Source of the DNA: Stomorhina lunata | Taxonomy: Eukaryota; Arthropoda; Insecta; Diptera; Rhiniidae | NCBI GenBank assembly: GCA_933228675.1 | Contig: OW121741.1 | Location: 55,177,310-55,241,309, forward strand | Length of the DNA: 64,000 bases | Reading direction: 5' to 3' | Part shown: one piece after another, positions 11,541 to 23,174 of the stretch | Position numbering within the stretch: position 1 is the stretch's first letter | Layout: every line of letters starts with the position of its first letter | Position numbers and translations under genes: made by a program | Notes under the pieces: generated by a model | The model's input: the letters and a program-made list of their open reading frames with translations, nothing else | Database searches by the model: none | What the model was told of the DNA's origin: nothing

Positions 11541-11900
11541 GTTGTGGGAGGGGGAATAGGTAGTGTTTGTAAACACTTGATTTAAAATTCCCTATATTGC
11601 AACTGGTTGGAAAAACTTCTGCGGGAAGCAAATTCTACATGCGAACTGTACGGCTAGCATATCGTCTATATGTAGAGTATCGTCTGTCTATTGGCCAGTC
11701 GACTACGAAAGGATGAGCTCTAACAGATAAACGTGTATTGCGTAAGAAAGTTCATGTATCGAAAACGAGTTTCCTGATTTTGTTAGAGCACATTCCAAAG
11801 TAGTAACAATAGAACAATAGAGTTGGATAACCTACTGTTACCGATGAGTACTTTTGCTCTCTCCTGTACTCGGTCAAGAAGTTCCAAAATAAACTTTGAA
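11541..11900 (-). pseudogene. C-terminal remnant of a non-LTR reverse transcriptase
   Basis: On the minus strand, LELLDRVQERAKVLIG (near 11900-11850) is followed downstream by YASRTVRM, NLLPAEVFPTS and IGNFKSSVYKHYL (near 11665-11560). This pattern is typical of the C-terminal end of insect LINE Pol proteins of the CR1/jockey type. Several stops and frameshifts break it. The family is inferred from these motifs only. Confidence 0.5.
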
Positions 11901-11924
11901 GCACTTGCCCATACATGAGAGTTG

Positions 11925-12235
11925 TATTTCACTGGTACGCAATACATTTTTCGGAATAGGGTCTATGTAAGATTGCAAGAGAGGGCGAAAGTGCTAATTG
12001 ATGACAGCATGGTATCCAACTTTATTGAAACACTGGGGTGTCACACGTTTCTATCTTTTGTAAGAGCTACTATCGAGCTTCTCGACCGAGTGTACGAAAG
12101 GGTGAACGTGATCGTCGGTATGCAATTTTATTGAGCCACTGGAGTGTCACAATGTTCTATCGTTTCCTAGTTATTTTGGAATCCGGTCTATCGAAATCAG
12201 GGAACTTGTTCCTAAACCCCGAACTTTTTTGAATT
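11925..12235 (+). pseudogene. repeated fragments of the same RT C-terminal region, plus strand
   Basis: Two short plus-strand pieces repeat the motif seen just upstream in antisense: LQERAKVLIDDSMVSNFIE (near 11974-12030) and ELLDRVYERVNVIVG (near 12077-12120). A RSIEIRELVP-like end lies near 12185. The inverted and tandem arrangement suggests rearranged copies of one LINE 3' coding segment. No intact frame. Confidence 0.4.
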
Positions 12236-12499
12236 GTTTAATTTTGAAAAAAAAAATTTTTAATTTTTTTATTGTTTGTCTTTATTTATTTTTGATTTAT
12301 TTAATTTTAGGGTTAACATCATTTTACAAAAGTCTTAAGTTTTAAAGGAAACGCTTTCAGAAAAGTAATAAAATATATCATGGCAATACTATTATTTGAT
12401 ACTTCATTACGAAGCTTTTACTTCCAAACGAAAAAAGAAAATGAACTCAAATTAGAGCTTAATTGTTAGGCTAGTATTCGATTGCCTTCTAACGTATGA

Positions 12500-12835
12500 A
12501 AGTTTTGTGAACAGGCTGTTAGTCGCCAAAAAAGCAACAACAAAAGTGCGGTAAATTAAGAAAAGATAAAACTGAAAAATACTTGTGTGTTTCTGTTCAG
12601 ATGATAATCTTCGCTTTATGTTGATAATGGTTGGACAAAATAATTCTTATTTATTTTGTCCCGCAAATGAGATATAATATGTGGTTTACGCTCTGTCTAT
12701 AATTAAGGATTATCCTCCTGAAAAGATGGCCTAACCAACCATCGAAACGCGTCGAGGAAAGGTTTCTCCACCAACATTTTTTGGTTTTATCAAAAAACTC
12801 TTTATTACAATAATAAAAAATTGTAATAAATAAAA
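12500..12835 (+). repeat. core of the 7793-8355 MITE family, second copy
   Basis: From AGTCGCCAAAAAAGC to the TTTATTACAATAATAAAAAA palindrome-like end it aligns with the core at about 7950-8225 in the same orientation, including GATGGCCTAACCAACCATC and CGAGGAAAGGTTTC. The long terminal inverted repeats of the first copy are absent or unrecognisable. Confidence 0.7.
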
Positions 12836-12859
12836 ATTAATCTTTAGTTGATTTAATTA

Positions 12860-13813
12860 TACCCACTTGATATCTTCATAAAGGGGATGGCTATGAGAAG
12901 TGTAGTAAGGCTGTACGAGTCGGGTATGCTTAGAAGCAGGCATGTGGGATACACCAGTATTCTGAGCTTAAAAGACTCCTTGGGCTTAAAGTCAGGTCGA
13001 CCACGATCTGACTATTTAGTCAAATAGCTACTGTTTAGCTCAGCACCAGAGATCGTAAACCCTGATAGATCCGACTGGAAGGGGCAAACAGCACTTTTTC
13101 AAGGCTTTTCTATCTTCACGGATGGCTCTAAAATGGATTGCCGGACTGGATCTGGGGTTTTCCTGTTGGACCAAAATGTTAGGAAATCCTTTAGACTCGC
13201 GGATGAGTGCAGTGTCTTCCAGGCACAGATTTTTGCCATCTGGAAGGCTACAGAGCTCATTCAGGGTCTTATAGCTGTAAACAGTGAGGCGACAATATAC
13301 GTCGATAGCCAGGCCGCGCTCAAGGCTTGGTTCCGGGTCATTGTGACATCGTTGGCAACGAAGTTGCCAGACAAGGCTCAAGTCTAGACTTAAGCTAAAG
13401 AGTGTCGGACATGGCTCCACCTATCTGTCACTTTTATCTAGGCATAAAGTCCTGGACTAGCCAGGAAACCACAAGACTGTAGGGTAACATGGTTACGTGT
13501 AGGACATTTAAAGCTCTATGGCCTAAACCGGACAGTAATGGAACTAAGCTTCAGTAATGGTCAAGCTTAAGGAGATGTATAGGGTTCGTTACGGGACATT
13601 GGGCCTTAAATTCGAGGTTACATAGGTGGGATAGCAGCATTACAGACCTTTGCAGACTATGTCTAGATGAGGATTCGTCCGAGTAGATAGAACACATTCT
13701 CTGTCACTGTGCAAAACCAAAGACTCAAATATTTAGGCAGAATATTCCTTGCTGACCTACAGGATCTACAACAATGGTGTCGCTTGACACCTCCTTTATT
13801 ACCTAACCTAACC
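12860..13813 (+). mobile_element. 5'-truncated LOA-like non-LTR element
   Basis: Homologous to the last kilobase of the LOA-like elements at 20624 and 25142. It carries the end of RT, a broken RNase H (MDCRTGSGVFLLDQN at 13133, IYVDSQAALKAW near 13297) and the C-terminal CRLCLDEDSS region. It ends in the terminal stem-loop GGTGTCGCTTGACACC (13776-13791) and a short CCTAA-type tail. TAATTA flanks it on both sides (12854-12859 and 13814-13819), a possible short target duplication. RNase H is shortened by an internal deletion after LKAW and frames are broken. Confidence 0.82.
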
Positions 13814-13861
13814 TAATTAAATACCGGTCTCAGCTTTTTTTTTAATTCTAATTATTTTATA

Positions 13862-14373
13862 GCGCGCTCTGGAATATATAAAAAAGCAATTTTTTGGTAA
13901 CTCTATTATGAAAGCGGATTAAGTTTTTAGATCATATATGGATGAAAATAGGACTAAAGAAAGAAAGAAAAAAAGAAATGATCCACGACTTTTTGTCGGC
14001 ATACTTTTTTTTTTGCAAATTAACAAAAAGTTATTAAAGTTTAATATTTATATATATAATATATATAATTCCCCGACAACATTCCAATTGAAACAAGGGG
14101 TACTTCTCTCAGACAATGAGCTGCATCCGATTCTATTTTTAGACTCATTGAAAGGGACCTACGTTTTAACGCCGGCTCCGAACGGCAAATGCATTAGTTA
14201 GAGAAGTTTTACATAGCCTAATACTCAATAACCAGTGGCTAGCTGAGTTATGAGGTGAACCGCCGCTTTTTTTTTTGAATTTTTTTTTTTTTTCAAGTGA
14301 GTCTGGCCAGGGATCGAATGTTTATAAAACTGCTTAAAAAACGAATTGCATTTTTATATATTCCAGAGCACCG
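13862..14373. mobile_element. 512-bp MITE with TA target duplication
   Basis: Inverted ends GCGCGCTCTGGAATATATAA on the left and CGGTGCTCTGGAATATATAA as reverse complement of the right. The similarity extends about 35 bp. TA occurs on both sides (13860-13861, 14374-14375). The core holds CGCCGGCTCCGAACGGCAAA and no real ORF. The TA duplication suggests a Tc1/mariner-type mobiliser. Confidence 0.75.
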
Positions 14374-14549
14374 TATGATTACATACGAAGATGACCGTCA
14401 AAGGAAAAAATTTGATCAGTTGATATCAGTTTGGACATATCCAAAAATATTTTACGGCTAAATCGGCTTTAAAATAATGCTAGAAAATGCTAAACAAAAT
14501 CCTAAGCTGTCAAAAAAATAATGCTAAAATTATAAATGTGTGTGGCAAT

Positions 14550-14885
14550 GTGGGGGGACAAATTAGGTATCGGGGAGTAGCTGAGGATGTTTTCTATAGG
14601 GCTCCATTGTCAGAATATCTAACAGAGCGAGTTGGTAGGAGTTATTGAGATTTTTCAAAAATTTCATATGTGGGACTTTATTAAGGGAGGATTCCAGATT
14701 CCTTGGAAACAAGGCAACGTGGGGGGACAAATGAGGTATCGGGGAGTAGCTAAGGATGTTTTCTAGAGGGCTCCATTGTCAGAATATCTAACAGAGCGAG
14801 GTTGTAGGAGCTATTGAGATTTTTCAAATATTTCATATGTGGGACTATGTTAAGGGAGGATTCCATATTTTCATATTTGAATCCA
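14550..14885 (+). repeat. 171-bp tandem duplication
   Basis: Two diverged head-to-tail copies, from GTGGGGGGACAAAT at 14550 and again at 14721. Both contain GGTATCGGGGAGTAGCT, CTCCATTGTCAGAATATCTA and TTAAGGGAGGATTCC. Function unknown; no coding frame. Confidence 0.85.
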
Positions 14886-15229
14886 TAAAAAACAATCATT
14901 GAAGTTCAAAAAATAATAATAGTAATCCCTCATGATTTTTATTTCTTCGAAAAATTTGTAACGTTTTTCAATCCGATGAAAGTAAAATATAAAAAATCGT
15001 CCCACAAAAATGTTAATAATATTACAGGGCACTGTTAAATACATGAATTTAAAAATATATGATTTTTTCATAGAAAAAAAAAAAAAAAAAAAAACAAAAA
15101 TATAAAAAAATTAGATTATTTAAGTAAAAGACGATCAGAATTTATCATTTTTTGTTAAATAAATTTTATAAAAAACTTGTATTAAGAGCTACGTGCAATT
15201 ATATAGGCGCATGTTTGTTGCACCAAAAA

Positions 15230-16740
15230 GGCAATTTCGAAGAGACCTGAATAGGGTTTCGATATATCTAAGGGAGTAGATTCCAAAACTATATTCAGTA
15301 TGTTCAGTTGTTTCTCAGGATAAAATTGACAGCATGTGGAATGTAGTTAAAAGTGATATGAAGTTATAAGGACTTTGAAGCTCTGTAGGGGCCATTTCGA
15401 ACAGACCTGAGTGTGGTTGCGACATACTGGGTGAAGGCAGTTGTTTTTAAGGAAAAATATCCTAATGGCTAATTTTTCTTTTGCAGATACTGTGAACATG
15501 TAAAAGAAAAATTAGACAATTTGAGTTTTCAAAAAGTGAAAAAATTACCACGCCCAAATCAGAAAATGGCTGAAACAATTTTGCTAATTTTTCTTACAAA
15601 CGTTAATAGTAATTCGATTTGAGTATTCAGAGAACAAACAATTTTCCGCGCTCATTTTCACGCCTACTTTTTTATCTATATATATAAAAATTAATACCAC
15701 TTTTCGTTGTAACTTTATAACTCAAGAACGGGCTCACCTATCCAACCCTAATATACATATATAAAAATTAATGTTTGTCAGTATGTTCTTTATAGAATAG
15801 TAAACTATGCCATTTGATCATGTAATAATCTTAAGCAAAGTTGTTGCTCATGAGCTTACGAAGGTTTCTAAATTGATGTGATCGGTTTCCGACAGGTGGC
15901 ACCACTACAAATTACTCCAAATATATTAAATCGAAACTGTGCATTTGATTATATTACGATCTTTGGTAAAGTTGTTGCTCATAAGCCGACTAATGTTTCA
16001 ATGTTGGTATGACCAATTTTCGATAGATAGCGCCACTCAAATTAAGATATGCTATGTGAAAGCTCTAGGGGAGTAAATTCAAAAACTATATTCAGTATAT
16101 GCAGTTGTTCTCAGCAAAAATTTGACAGCGGCTGGAATATAGGACATAAGTGACATGAGTCGTCTTTGAAGCTCTGTAGGGGCCATTCAAGATAGACCTG
16201 AATAGGGTTGCGATATGCTGTGTAAAAGCTCTAGGGGAGCTTTTACCCAGCTCAGATTTTAAAACTGTATGCAGTTGTTTTTCAGGAAATATTTAACAGG
16301 AATGTAGTAAAAAGTGATATGAATCTGTCAATAGAATTTCAACATTCAAAACTTCTTGTAAAAATTATTTACTTAATCGAGTTGAAACGCTTTTGTGATC
16401 TTTGTAAAACGTATAAAATTAAAATTACTTTTTTTCTTGTAAAATTTTACTTTATATCTTAATATAATTACATTTGGAAATTGTATGTACATTAATAAGA
16501 GTTACAAGATTGTCAACTTGCTCCTATAATGCCTTGAAGGCGCTGGAGCCGTTACTAAAATTAATTTTATATATAGTTTTGTACTACAATAAATAAATAA
16601 AAAAAAAAAAAAACTCATGAAGACTTTGAAGCTCTGTAGGGCCTATTACAGACAGACCTAAATGGGGTTACAGTGGTAAAAGCTCTAGGGAAGTAGATTC
16701 AAAAACTATATTCAGTACAAGACCCAAGGGCAAACACTAA
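15230..16740 (+). repeat. low-copy diverged repeat region
   Basis: A motif of about 170 bp with ATAGGGTTGCGATAT, AAAGCTCTAGGGGAGTA, TATTCAGTAT...GCAGTTGTT and GAAGCTCTGTAGGGGCC recurs at about 15235-15420, 16060-16330 and 16620-16725. The interval 15735-16050 holds a separate internal near-repeat (TTTGATCATGTAATAATCTT and TTTGATTATATTACGATCTT). No coding frame. Confidence 0.6.
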
Positions 16741-16824
16741 CGTTAGTGGTGTAAATTTGGAAGAATCATGTTTTTCATATGGCCAACCGTTTATTTATTC
16801 ATGCTGAAAATGGAAGAACATAAA

Positions 16825-17050
16825 ATATATATGATAATCTTCGCTTTGTGTTGATATTTGTTGGACACAATAATAATTCTTATTTATTCAGTCCCTCAAA
16901 TTATACATAATGTGTGGTTTTTGCTCTGTCTAGAATTAGGGATAATCCTCCTGATGAGATGGCCTAACCAACCATCGAAACGCGTCAAGGAAAGGTTTCT
17001 CCACCAACATTTTTTGATTTCATCGAAGAACTATTTATTAATAAATAATA
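16825..17050 (+). repeat. core of the 7793-8355 MITE family, third copy
   Basis: ATGATAATCTTCGCTTTGTG through GATGGCCTAACCAACCATCG to GGAAAGGTTTCTCCACCAAC aligns with the cores at 7950 and 12500 in the same orientation. Terminal repeats are not recognisable. Confidence 0.7.
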
Positions 17051-17667
17051 AATAAATAATTGTGATGGTGATGGGATGTGATGTCCTAACCATACGGGAA
17101 AACATTTTAACGATTTCCCTGACGGATTTGCCCTTATAGTGATGGAAATACGCTAATTCTATAACACCTTTCGGAATTAATTTTGCAGGTATTTTTTTTA
17201 AACATAGAACAACTAATAAACAAATTTTTTATACAATACTTTTTATAACTTTAATTTCATTGGATAACACTCATAAAACATCATAAAATAAAAAAATATA
17301 ACGGTAAATAAGAACATTTGGTGTTATTTTTACTCATTGTGCAAACATTTATTTGACGCCTTTTTAATTGGGTATATTTCTTTTTGTATTGTTGTTGTTG
17401 CAATGCATGTATTTATTTCAATTTTTTACGACTTTTTGTAGTAAACAGTTACATTAACGGTATGTGTTAAACAAAAGAAACGAATTTAATCGACTTGATG
17501 TTTAATTTTCAAAATTTAAATTGCATTTTCACTATTTTTGTTTGGCCTTTATTTGGCCAACCATATAATTAATACAATATAAAGAAAGGACCATAATTTG
17601 TCTGTCTTAGTCAAAAATATGAAGAAATAAACAAGTTATTGATTTTTGTCCGTATTTTACCACCGTA
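17051..17667. other. AT-rich non-coding stretch
   Basis: Nothing recognised between the MITE-family copy and the Tc1-like remnant. Confidence 0.3.
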
Positions 17668-18370
17668 CAGTAGTGGAAAAAATAATAAGAACAGGTAAAA
17701 AATTTCAAAATTTCTTAATTTTTTATTTACTCTTACATAAATAAAATAAAGTAACTACGATAAATTAAACATATTCGACTATCTAAAAAATAAAACAAAT
17801 AACAGCTCTGCATAATTCTTTCGATTAATTGGATAAAAAAAAAATACCAGGAAAAAATAATAAGAACTTTTTATGTTTTGCAAAATATAATTCATTTTTG
17901 TTTAAAAATACCATCAAATCCTAATATTATTTCAATATTTAGTTGAAGCTCCTTTCATTTTATCACTCCTTGGAATCTCCGGGGCAAACAAGATTTGCGC
18001 AAACTCCCGGCGAAATGGAATACCACGCTTCCTGAATTTGTTTCCACATTTCGTCCAAAACAAACAAATTGCAGTGTTTATTTAGGACTCCCCAGAGGTG
18101 TTCAACAGATTTTTGGCCTGGTGACTGCGACGGCCACTGTAAAAAAGGCACATCATTTTCGACAAACCACGATTTAATCTTCTGGTAGAGGGGCTTGAAT
18201 GATTGTCCTGCATAAATTCATTTTTTAAAAGCATTTCCTCCTCCGCAAATGGAAGCATTTAATTTTTTAAGAATCTGTAAATAATCACTGGAGATTATTT
18301 ACCTGTACTAATGAAATTTGACCAACACCAGACGCAAAAAAACAGCCCATATTAGCTAAACCGCTAAACG
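17668..18370 (-). pseudogene. Tc1-like transposase remnant
   Basis: On the minus strand, FMQDN (second catalytic Asp region, near 18215) is followed by WPSQSPGQKSVEHLWGVLN (near 18145-18085), the third catalytic box of Tc1 transposases. Here SPGQKSVEHLWG replaces the usual SPDLNPIEHLWG, so key residues are altered. PRRFQGV-like and IPRSD residues follow. The element end CAGTAGTGGAAAAAATAATA is at 17668, preceded by TA, consistent with a Tc1 TIR and target site. Frameshifts and stops are frequent and the N-terminal domain is missing. Confidence 0.75.
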
Positions 18371-19019
18371 TGGAAAAATGTATTGCGTTCAAATTAAACA
18401 AAAATAAATTTGTGTGGACCGGACGGAAAAACATATGTTCGACATATGATCAAACCGGTCATGCTCAAAAGACTTAAGAGTGCACAACATACTTGATATG
18501 TATCACAGAGCTATGAATAGCTCTGACCCATAAATTTCTAGTTTATGAGTGCTAGAATGTACAAATAGTTCAAAAAAACTTCCGTTTCCTCGAGAAGTCA
18601 TTAATCTTCTCAAAATGCATAAATTACCACAACTGTTATTTCCTTCCACATCTCAAGAAGCCTCCAGCTCAAATTATAGTTCTTTTTCTGCTATAAGCTT
18701 ACAGTCGTTAGATAGCTATTTATTGGAATTAGAAGCGGATTGAAACGAAGAAACAGACCATGCTTAGTTAAACCTTATATCTTTGGATAATATGTATCCA
18801 TTCTTTTATATTTTTTTTAAATACATTTTTTTATTAAAAAAATAAAATTAATTTCTTGCTAGCATTTTTTAATAGTGGGCGTGGACCACCCATTTGGTGT
18901 TATCCAGTCCGGTTAACAATTTTGGTGAAGCTAGCTTGCCAGGAAACATGTTTTGCCACAATTGTGAAAAAAGGGCGCGACCCACCCATTTTTCTTGTTT
19001 TATCATAAGATCTCTAAAT
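18371..19019. other. region between Tc1-like remnants; unrecognised short ORF 18549-18743
   Basis: A short stretch near 18408-18450 (NKFVWTGRKN) looks like the FxDE-distal part of a Tc1-like transposase on the plus strand. An open frame of 64 codons at 18549-18743 (+), Ser- and Leu-rich and ending LDSYLLELEAD, follows a possible acceptor TTTCTAG and precedes an AATAAA at 18841. I recognise no family for it and would not call it a gene on this evidence. Confidence 0.3.
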
Positions 19020-19235
19020 ACCGAATGATGTGTCGGTTTTAGAGTGGCCATCGCAGTCACCAGTCCTAAACCCTACTGAACTCCTCTGGGGAGTTTTAAA
19101 AAACACATTTCGGGCTTTAACAGCAAAGATAGTGACGAAATATGAACACAAATTTAGGAAGCGTGGTACGTATTCAATTTCGCCGAGCTTTTGAGCCAAA
19201 CCATGCCAAGATAAAAATCAGGGACTGTTGCGGTT
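19020..19235 (+). pseudogene. Tc1-like transposase C-terminal remnant, opposite strand
   Basis: Plus-strand residues LEWPSQSPVLNPTELLWGVL (near 19039-19098) match the third catalytic box of Tc1 transposases. A RKRGTYSISPSF segment and a PCQDKIKNR-like end follow (to about 19235). It is a different copy from 17668-18370 and faces the other way. One stop interrupts the end. Confidence 0.7.
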
Positions 19236-19352
19236 ATGACTTTTATAATAAAACTCAGAAAATAATTGTTATTTTTTGATTTTTCTTTTTTTAATCAAAT
19301 ATAAAAGTTATTTTTTGTCAAAAATAATAGTTAATTTTGCCTTTTATTATTT

Positions 19353-19508
19353 CGCACAAAGTCTACCGGTTATTTTTGTAGTCTATTATATCGCACAAAT
19401 TCTGAAGGTTATTTATGTCGTTTATTATATCGCACAAACTCTGCCGGTTATTTCTGTCGTTTATTATATAGCACATTCTGTCGGTTATGATTGCCGTTTA
19501 TTATATAG
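19353..19508. repeat. 39-bp tandem repeat, about 4 units
   Basis: The unit contains TATATCGCACAAA and CCGGTTATTT.TGTCGTTTAT. Copies start near 19353, 19391, 19430 and 19470. It gives an artefactual open frame with repeated VVYYIAQ. Confidence 0.8.
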
Positions 19509-19564
19509 CTGAATTTATAACGAGTATGTTTATTTCATATTTTTTTTGGACATTTTATGTCGGT

Positions 19565-19800
19565 TCGTTTTCTATAGAAAAACTGTCTATAGAAAAACTG
19601 TTATACAAAAGTGTTTTTTATAGAAAAACTCTCTATAAGAAAACGGTTATAAAAAGTATTCTTTATAGGAAAACTGTCATACGAAAGCAATCTATATAAA
19701 AAAAGATTGTTATACAAAAGTATTCTCTATAGGAAAACTGATATACTTAAGTATTTTCTATAGAAAAACTATTATACAAGAGTATTTTCTATAGGAAAAC
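19565..19800. repeat. tandem repeat of about 37 bp
   Basis: Imperfect copies of CTATAGAAAAACTGTTATAC followed by AAAAGTATTTT. The units vary in length. No gene. Confidence 0.75.
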
Positions 19801-19802
19801 TT

Positions 19803-20590
19803 TTATTTATTATTTTGAGGAAATTTTAAAAATTTCTTATTTTTTGGGACAATTTTGAAACTTTTCATTTCTTTGGGAAATTTTTAAAATTCCCTATTTC
19901 TTTTAAAAACTTTAAAACTTTCCCATTTAAAAAATTTCCCATTATTTTGTGAAAATTTTAAAATTCCCCTTTATTTTGGGAAATTTTGAAAATTTTCCAT
20001 CATTTTGGAAAATTTTGATAATTTCCCATTATTTTGGGAAATTTTGATAATTTATCATTATTTTGGGAAATTTTGAAAATTTACCATTATTTTGGGAAAT
20101 TTTGAAAATTTCCCATTATTTTGTAAAATTTTAAAAATTTCCTATTTCTTTTGGGAAATTTTGAAAATGTCCCTTATTTTGGGAAATTTTTAAAATTACC
20201 CATTTCTTTTGGGAAATTTTTAAAATTTCCCATTTCTTTTGGGAAATTTTGAAAATTTCCTATTTCTTTTGGGAAATTTTGAAAATTTCCTATTTTTTTT
20301 GGGAAATTTTGAAAATTTCCTATTTCTTTTGGGAAATTTTGAAAATTTCCCTTCCCTTTTGGGAAATTTTTTGTCTCAAAAAAATGGGAAATCTTAAAAA
20401 TTTCTCCAAAAAATGAGAATTTTTTTCAAAATTTGCCAAAAAAAATTTGTATAACATAAATAGGAAATTTTCAAAATTTCCCAAATTAATGGAAAATTTT
20501 CAAAACTGTTCCAAAAAATGGGAAATCTTAAAAATTTCTCCAAAAAATGAGACATTTTTAAATTTCCCCTAAAAATTTGGTATAACATAA
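19803..20590. repeat. palindromic minisatellite of GGGAAATTTT..AAAATTTCCC units
   Basis: Imperfect units of about 26-30 bp alternate GGGAAATTTTGAAAATTTCC with TATTTCTTTT or CATTATTTT. Each unit is nearly self-complementary, so both strands can fold. To the right (20390-20590) the repeat continues in a diverged inverted form. The part from 20069 is duplicated at 24587. Confidence 0.85.
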
Positions 20591-20623
20591 CTTTTTGTAT
20601 AACAGTTTTAATATAAACAAGTA

Positions 20624-23174
20624 GGTTAGGTTAGGTAATAAAGGAGGTGTCAACGACACCTTCACTCGGAGACCCCAGGGGTCCATTGTGATCCTTTACT
20701 ATAGAAGAAGAAAAGAAAGGAAGAAGATAGAGAAGAGGAGAGATAGAAGAAAGTTGTAGAGAAGACTACCCTATCTAGGCCAGTTGAGACCCGTTATGAA
20801 ACCTTAAAAAATCAATCAACCTACACTGTTGTAGATCCTGTAGGTCAGCAAGGAATCTGCTGCCTAAAAGATTGAGTCTTAGGTTTTGCAGCCTTGGACA
20901 GTGACAGAGAATGTGTTCTACCGACTCGGACGAATCCTCATCTAGACATAATCTGCAGAGGTCTGAAATGCTGCTATCCCACCTATGTAGCCTCGAGTTT
21001 AAGGCCCAATGTCCCGTAAGGAACCCTATACATCTTCTTAAGCTTGACCTATTTAGACCTAATAGAAGCTTATACCATTACTGTCCAGTTTAGGCCATAT
21101 AGCTCTAGATCTCCTACATGTACCAATGTTACCCCACAGCCTTGTGGTTTCCTGGCTAATCCAGGACTTAATGCCTAGATAAAAGTGACAGATAGGCGGA
21201 GCCAAATCCGACACTCTTTGGCTTAAGTCTAGGCTTGAGCCGAGTCTGGCAACTTCGTCCGCAACTTCGTTGCCAACGATGTCGCAATGACCCGGAACAT
21301 AGCACAATCTAATCCTATAGCACGGTGATAGCTCACAAAGAGCTATCCTACATTTCCTGACTAATTTGGAGGTAACCCTATAACCCCGCAACGCCTTGAG
21401 CGCGGCCTGGCTATCGACATAAATTGTCACCTCACTGTTAACGGCTATAAGACCCTGAATGAGCTCTGTAGCCTTCCAGATGGCAAAAATCTCTGCCTGG
21501 AAGACACTGCACTCATTCGCGAGTCTAAAGGATTTCCTAATATTTTGATCCCACAGGAAAACTCCAGAACCAGTCCCGCAATCCATTTTAGATCCATCCG
21601 TGAAGATCGAAAAGCCTTGAAAAAGTACTGTTTGCCCATTCCAGTCGGATCTTTCGGGGATTACGATCTCTGGTGCTGAGCTGAACAGTAGCTCCTTGAC
21701 TAAATAGTCAGATCGTGGTAGACCTGACTCCAAGCCCAAGGAGCCTGTTAAGCTCAGGATACTGGAGTGTCCCACATGCCTGTACCTAAGCATACCCGAT
21801 TCGTACAGCCTTACTAGACTTCTCATAGCCATCCCCTTTATGAAGATGTCAAGGGGGTATAATGACAGCATGATGTCTAAGGCTGCCTGAGGTGTGCTTT
21901 TAAGGGCACCGGTTATACCAATACTGGCACAACGTTGTACCTTGTTGAGAGAAGCAAGAAAAGAACCTTTGCTAACTGCTTCCCACCATACTGCACAACC
22001 ATATGTTAAAACAGTCCTTACAATTGTTGTGTAAATCCAATACACAACTATCGGTCTTAAGCCCCATTTTTTACCCACGGAATTCCTGCAGAAGTAGTAT
22101 GCGTTTAGCCCTTTTTTCATCCTTTCCTGTGTGTTTCTCTTCCAAGATAACTTACTGTCCAAGATAATCCCTAGAAATTTGGCTTCCTGCGACAATCTCA
22201 ACTCTACACCATTCAGCACAGGAAGTTTAAAACTTTCAACCTTATACCTTCTGGTGAAGAGGACCAACTCCGTCTTGTCGGGGTTAATCCCCAGTCCTTT
22301 TTTACTGCCCCAGGAGGAAAGTTCTTCCAGACTCGATTGCCTAATATCACTTATTGTATCTGGGAACTTGTCAGATACAAGCAATACTAAGTCATCGGCG
22401 TAGGCTACGACCTTTCTCCCTAGTTGGTCAAGTCTTCTTAGAATGACATTGACGGCCAGTAACCACAGCAGTGGTGATAAAACCCCTCCTTGTGGAGTAC
22501 CCCTAGTTACTTTCCTACGTAAACTACAGTCACCTAGATATGAGTTGATGATCCTACTGTTAAGCATGTTCACAATCCAATCTACTAGGAAGCCCTGTAT
22601 ATTTAAGTCCTCCAGTGAACCCCTGATTGCTCCAAAAGTAATATTATTGAAGGCACCCTCGATATCGAGGAAAGCGGTCAAAGTATATTCTCTGAATTTT
22701 AGGCCCTTTTCTATAAAACTGACCACATCGTGCAACGCGCTCTCAACAAATTTACCCTTGAGATAAGCACGTTGCTAATAATGCGCGTACCTAAAGAGTT
22801 CCTAAGAAATAGGTCAATCAGTCGCTCGAGTGTCTTCAAGAGAAAAGACGACAGGCTGATTGGTCTAAAATCTTTAGATTTAGAGTGACTAGCCTTCCCT
22901 GCTTTAGGAATGAAAATCAATCTTACCTCCCTCCATCCACTAGGAGTGAAGCCCCCATGGAGGCAGCTAGCAAAAATACTATGAAGAATCGATAGACAAT
23001 AGTCAGAAGAATTCTGTAGCATAGCGGAAATAATGCCATCCGGGCCTGCTGACTTGTACGGTAAGAACGTACATACGGCCCACTTAATTCTTTCTGAAGT
23101 GACTATCTCGTCTATCAGTTTATTCGGTATTGAGCCCAATCGCTCCATAGAAGGCTAATGAATAATAAGATCTG
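20624..23174 (-). mobile_element. LOA-like non-LTR element, 3' part (duplicate copy)
   Basis: Copy in unit 1 of the segmental duplication of the element described at 25142-32336. Its 3' end has the tail read as GGTTAGGTTAGG on the plus strand and the terminal stem-loop at 20646-20660. The 5' side stops at the MITE boundary because the duplicated block ends beyond it. Confidence 0.85.
20820..23148 (-). pseudogene. LOA-like reverse transcriptase and RNase H (duplicate copy)
   Basis: Same coding content and same defects as 25338-27666: an open RT segment 22711-23148, a frameshift near 22735-22760, then a 558-codon segment 21059-22735 with GTPQGGVLSPLLW, YADDLVLL and an RNase H domain, then a stop near 21059 before the CRLCLDEDSS end. 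The shared defects show the decay predates the duplication. Confidence 0.85.

Noticed and set aside
19276..19699. Plus-strand frames with repeated VVYYIAQ and KTLYKK motifs
   Set aside because: These are translations of the 39-bp and 37-bp tandem repeats.
20624..20645. TTAGG-type insect telomere repeat
   Set aside because: Only two to three units, always at the 3' end of LOA-family insertions, so it is the element tail. Dipterans generally lack TTAGG telomeres.
22131..22766. Plus-strand frames of 90 and 107 codons (and the same at 26649-27284)
   Set aside because: They are antisense to the LOA-like RT, whose motifs explain the open frames.
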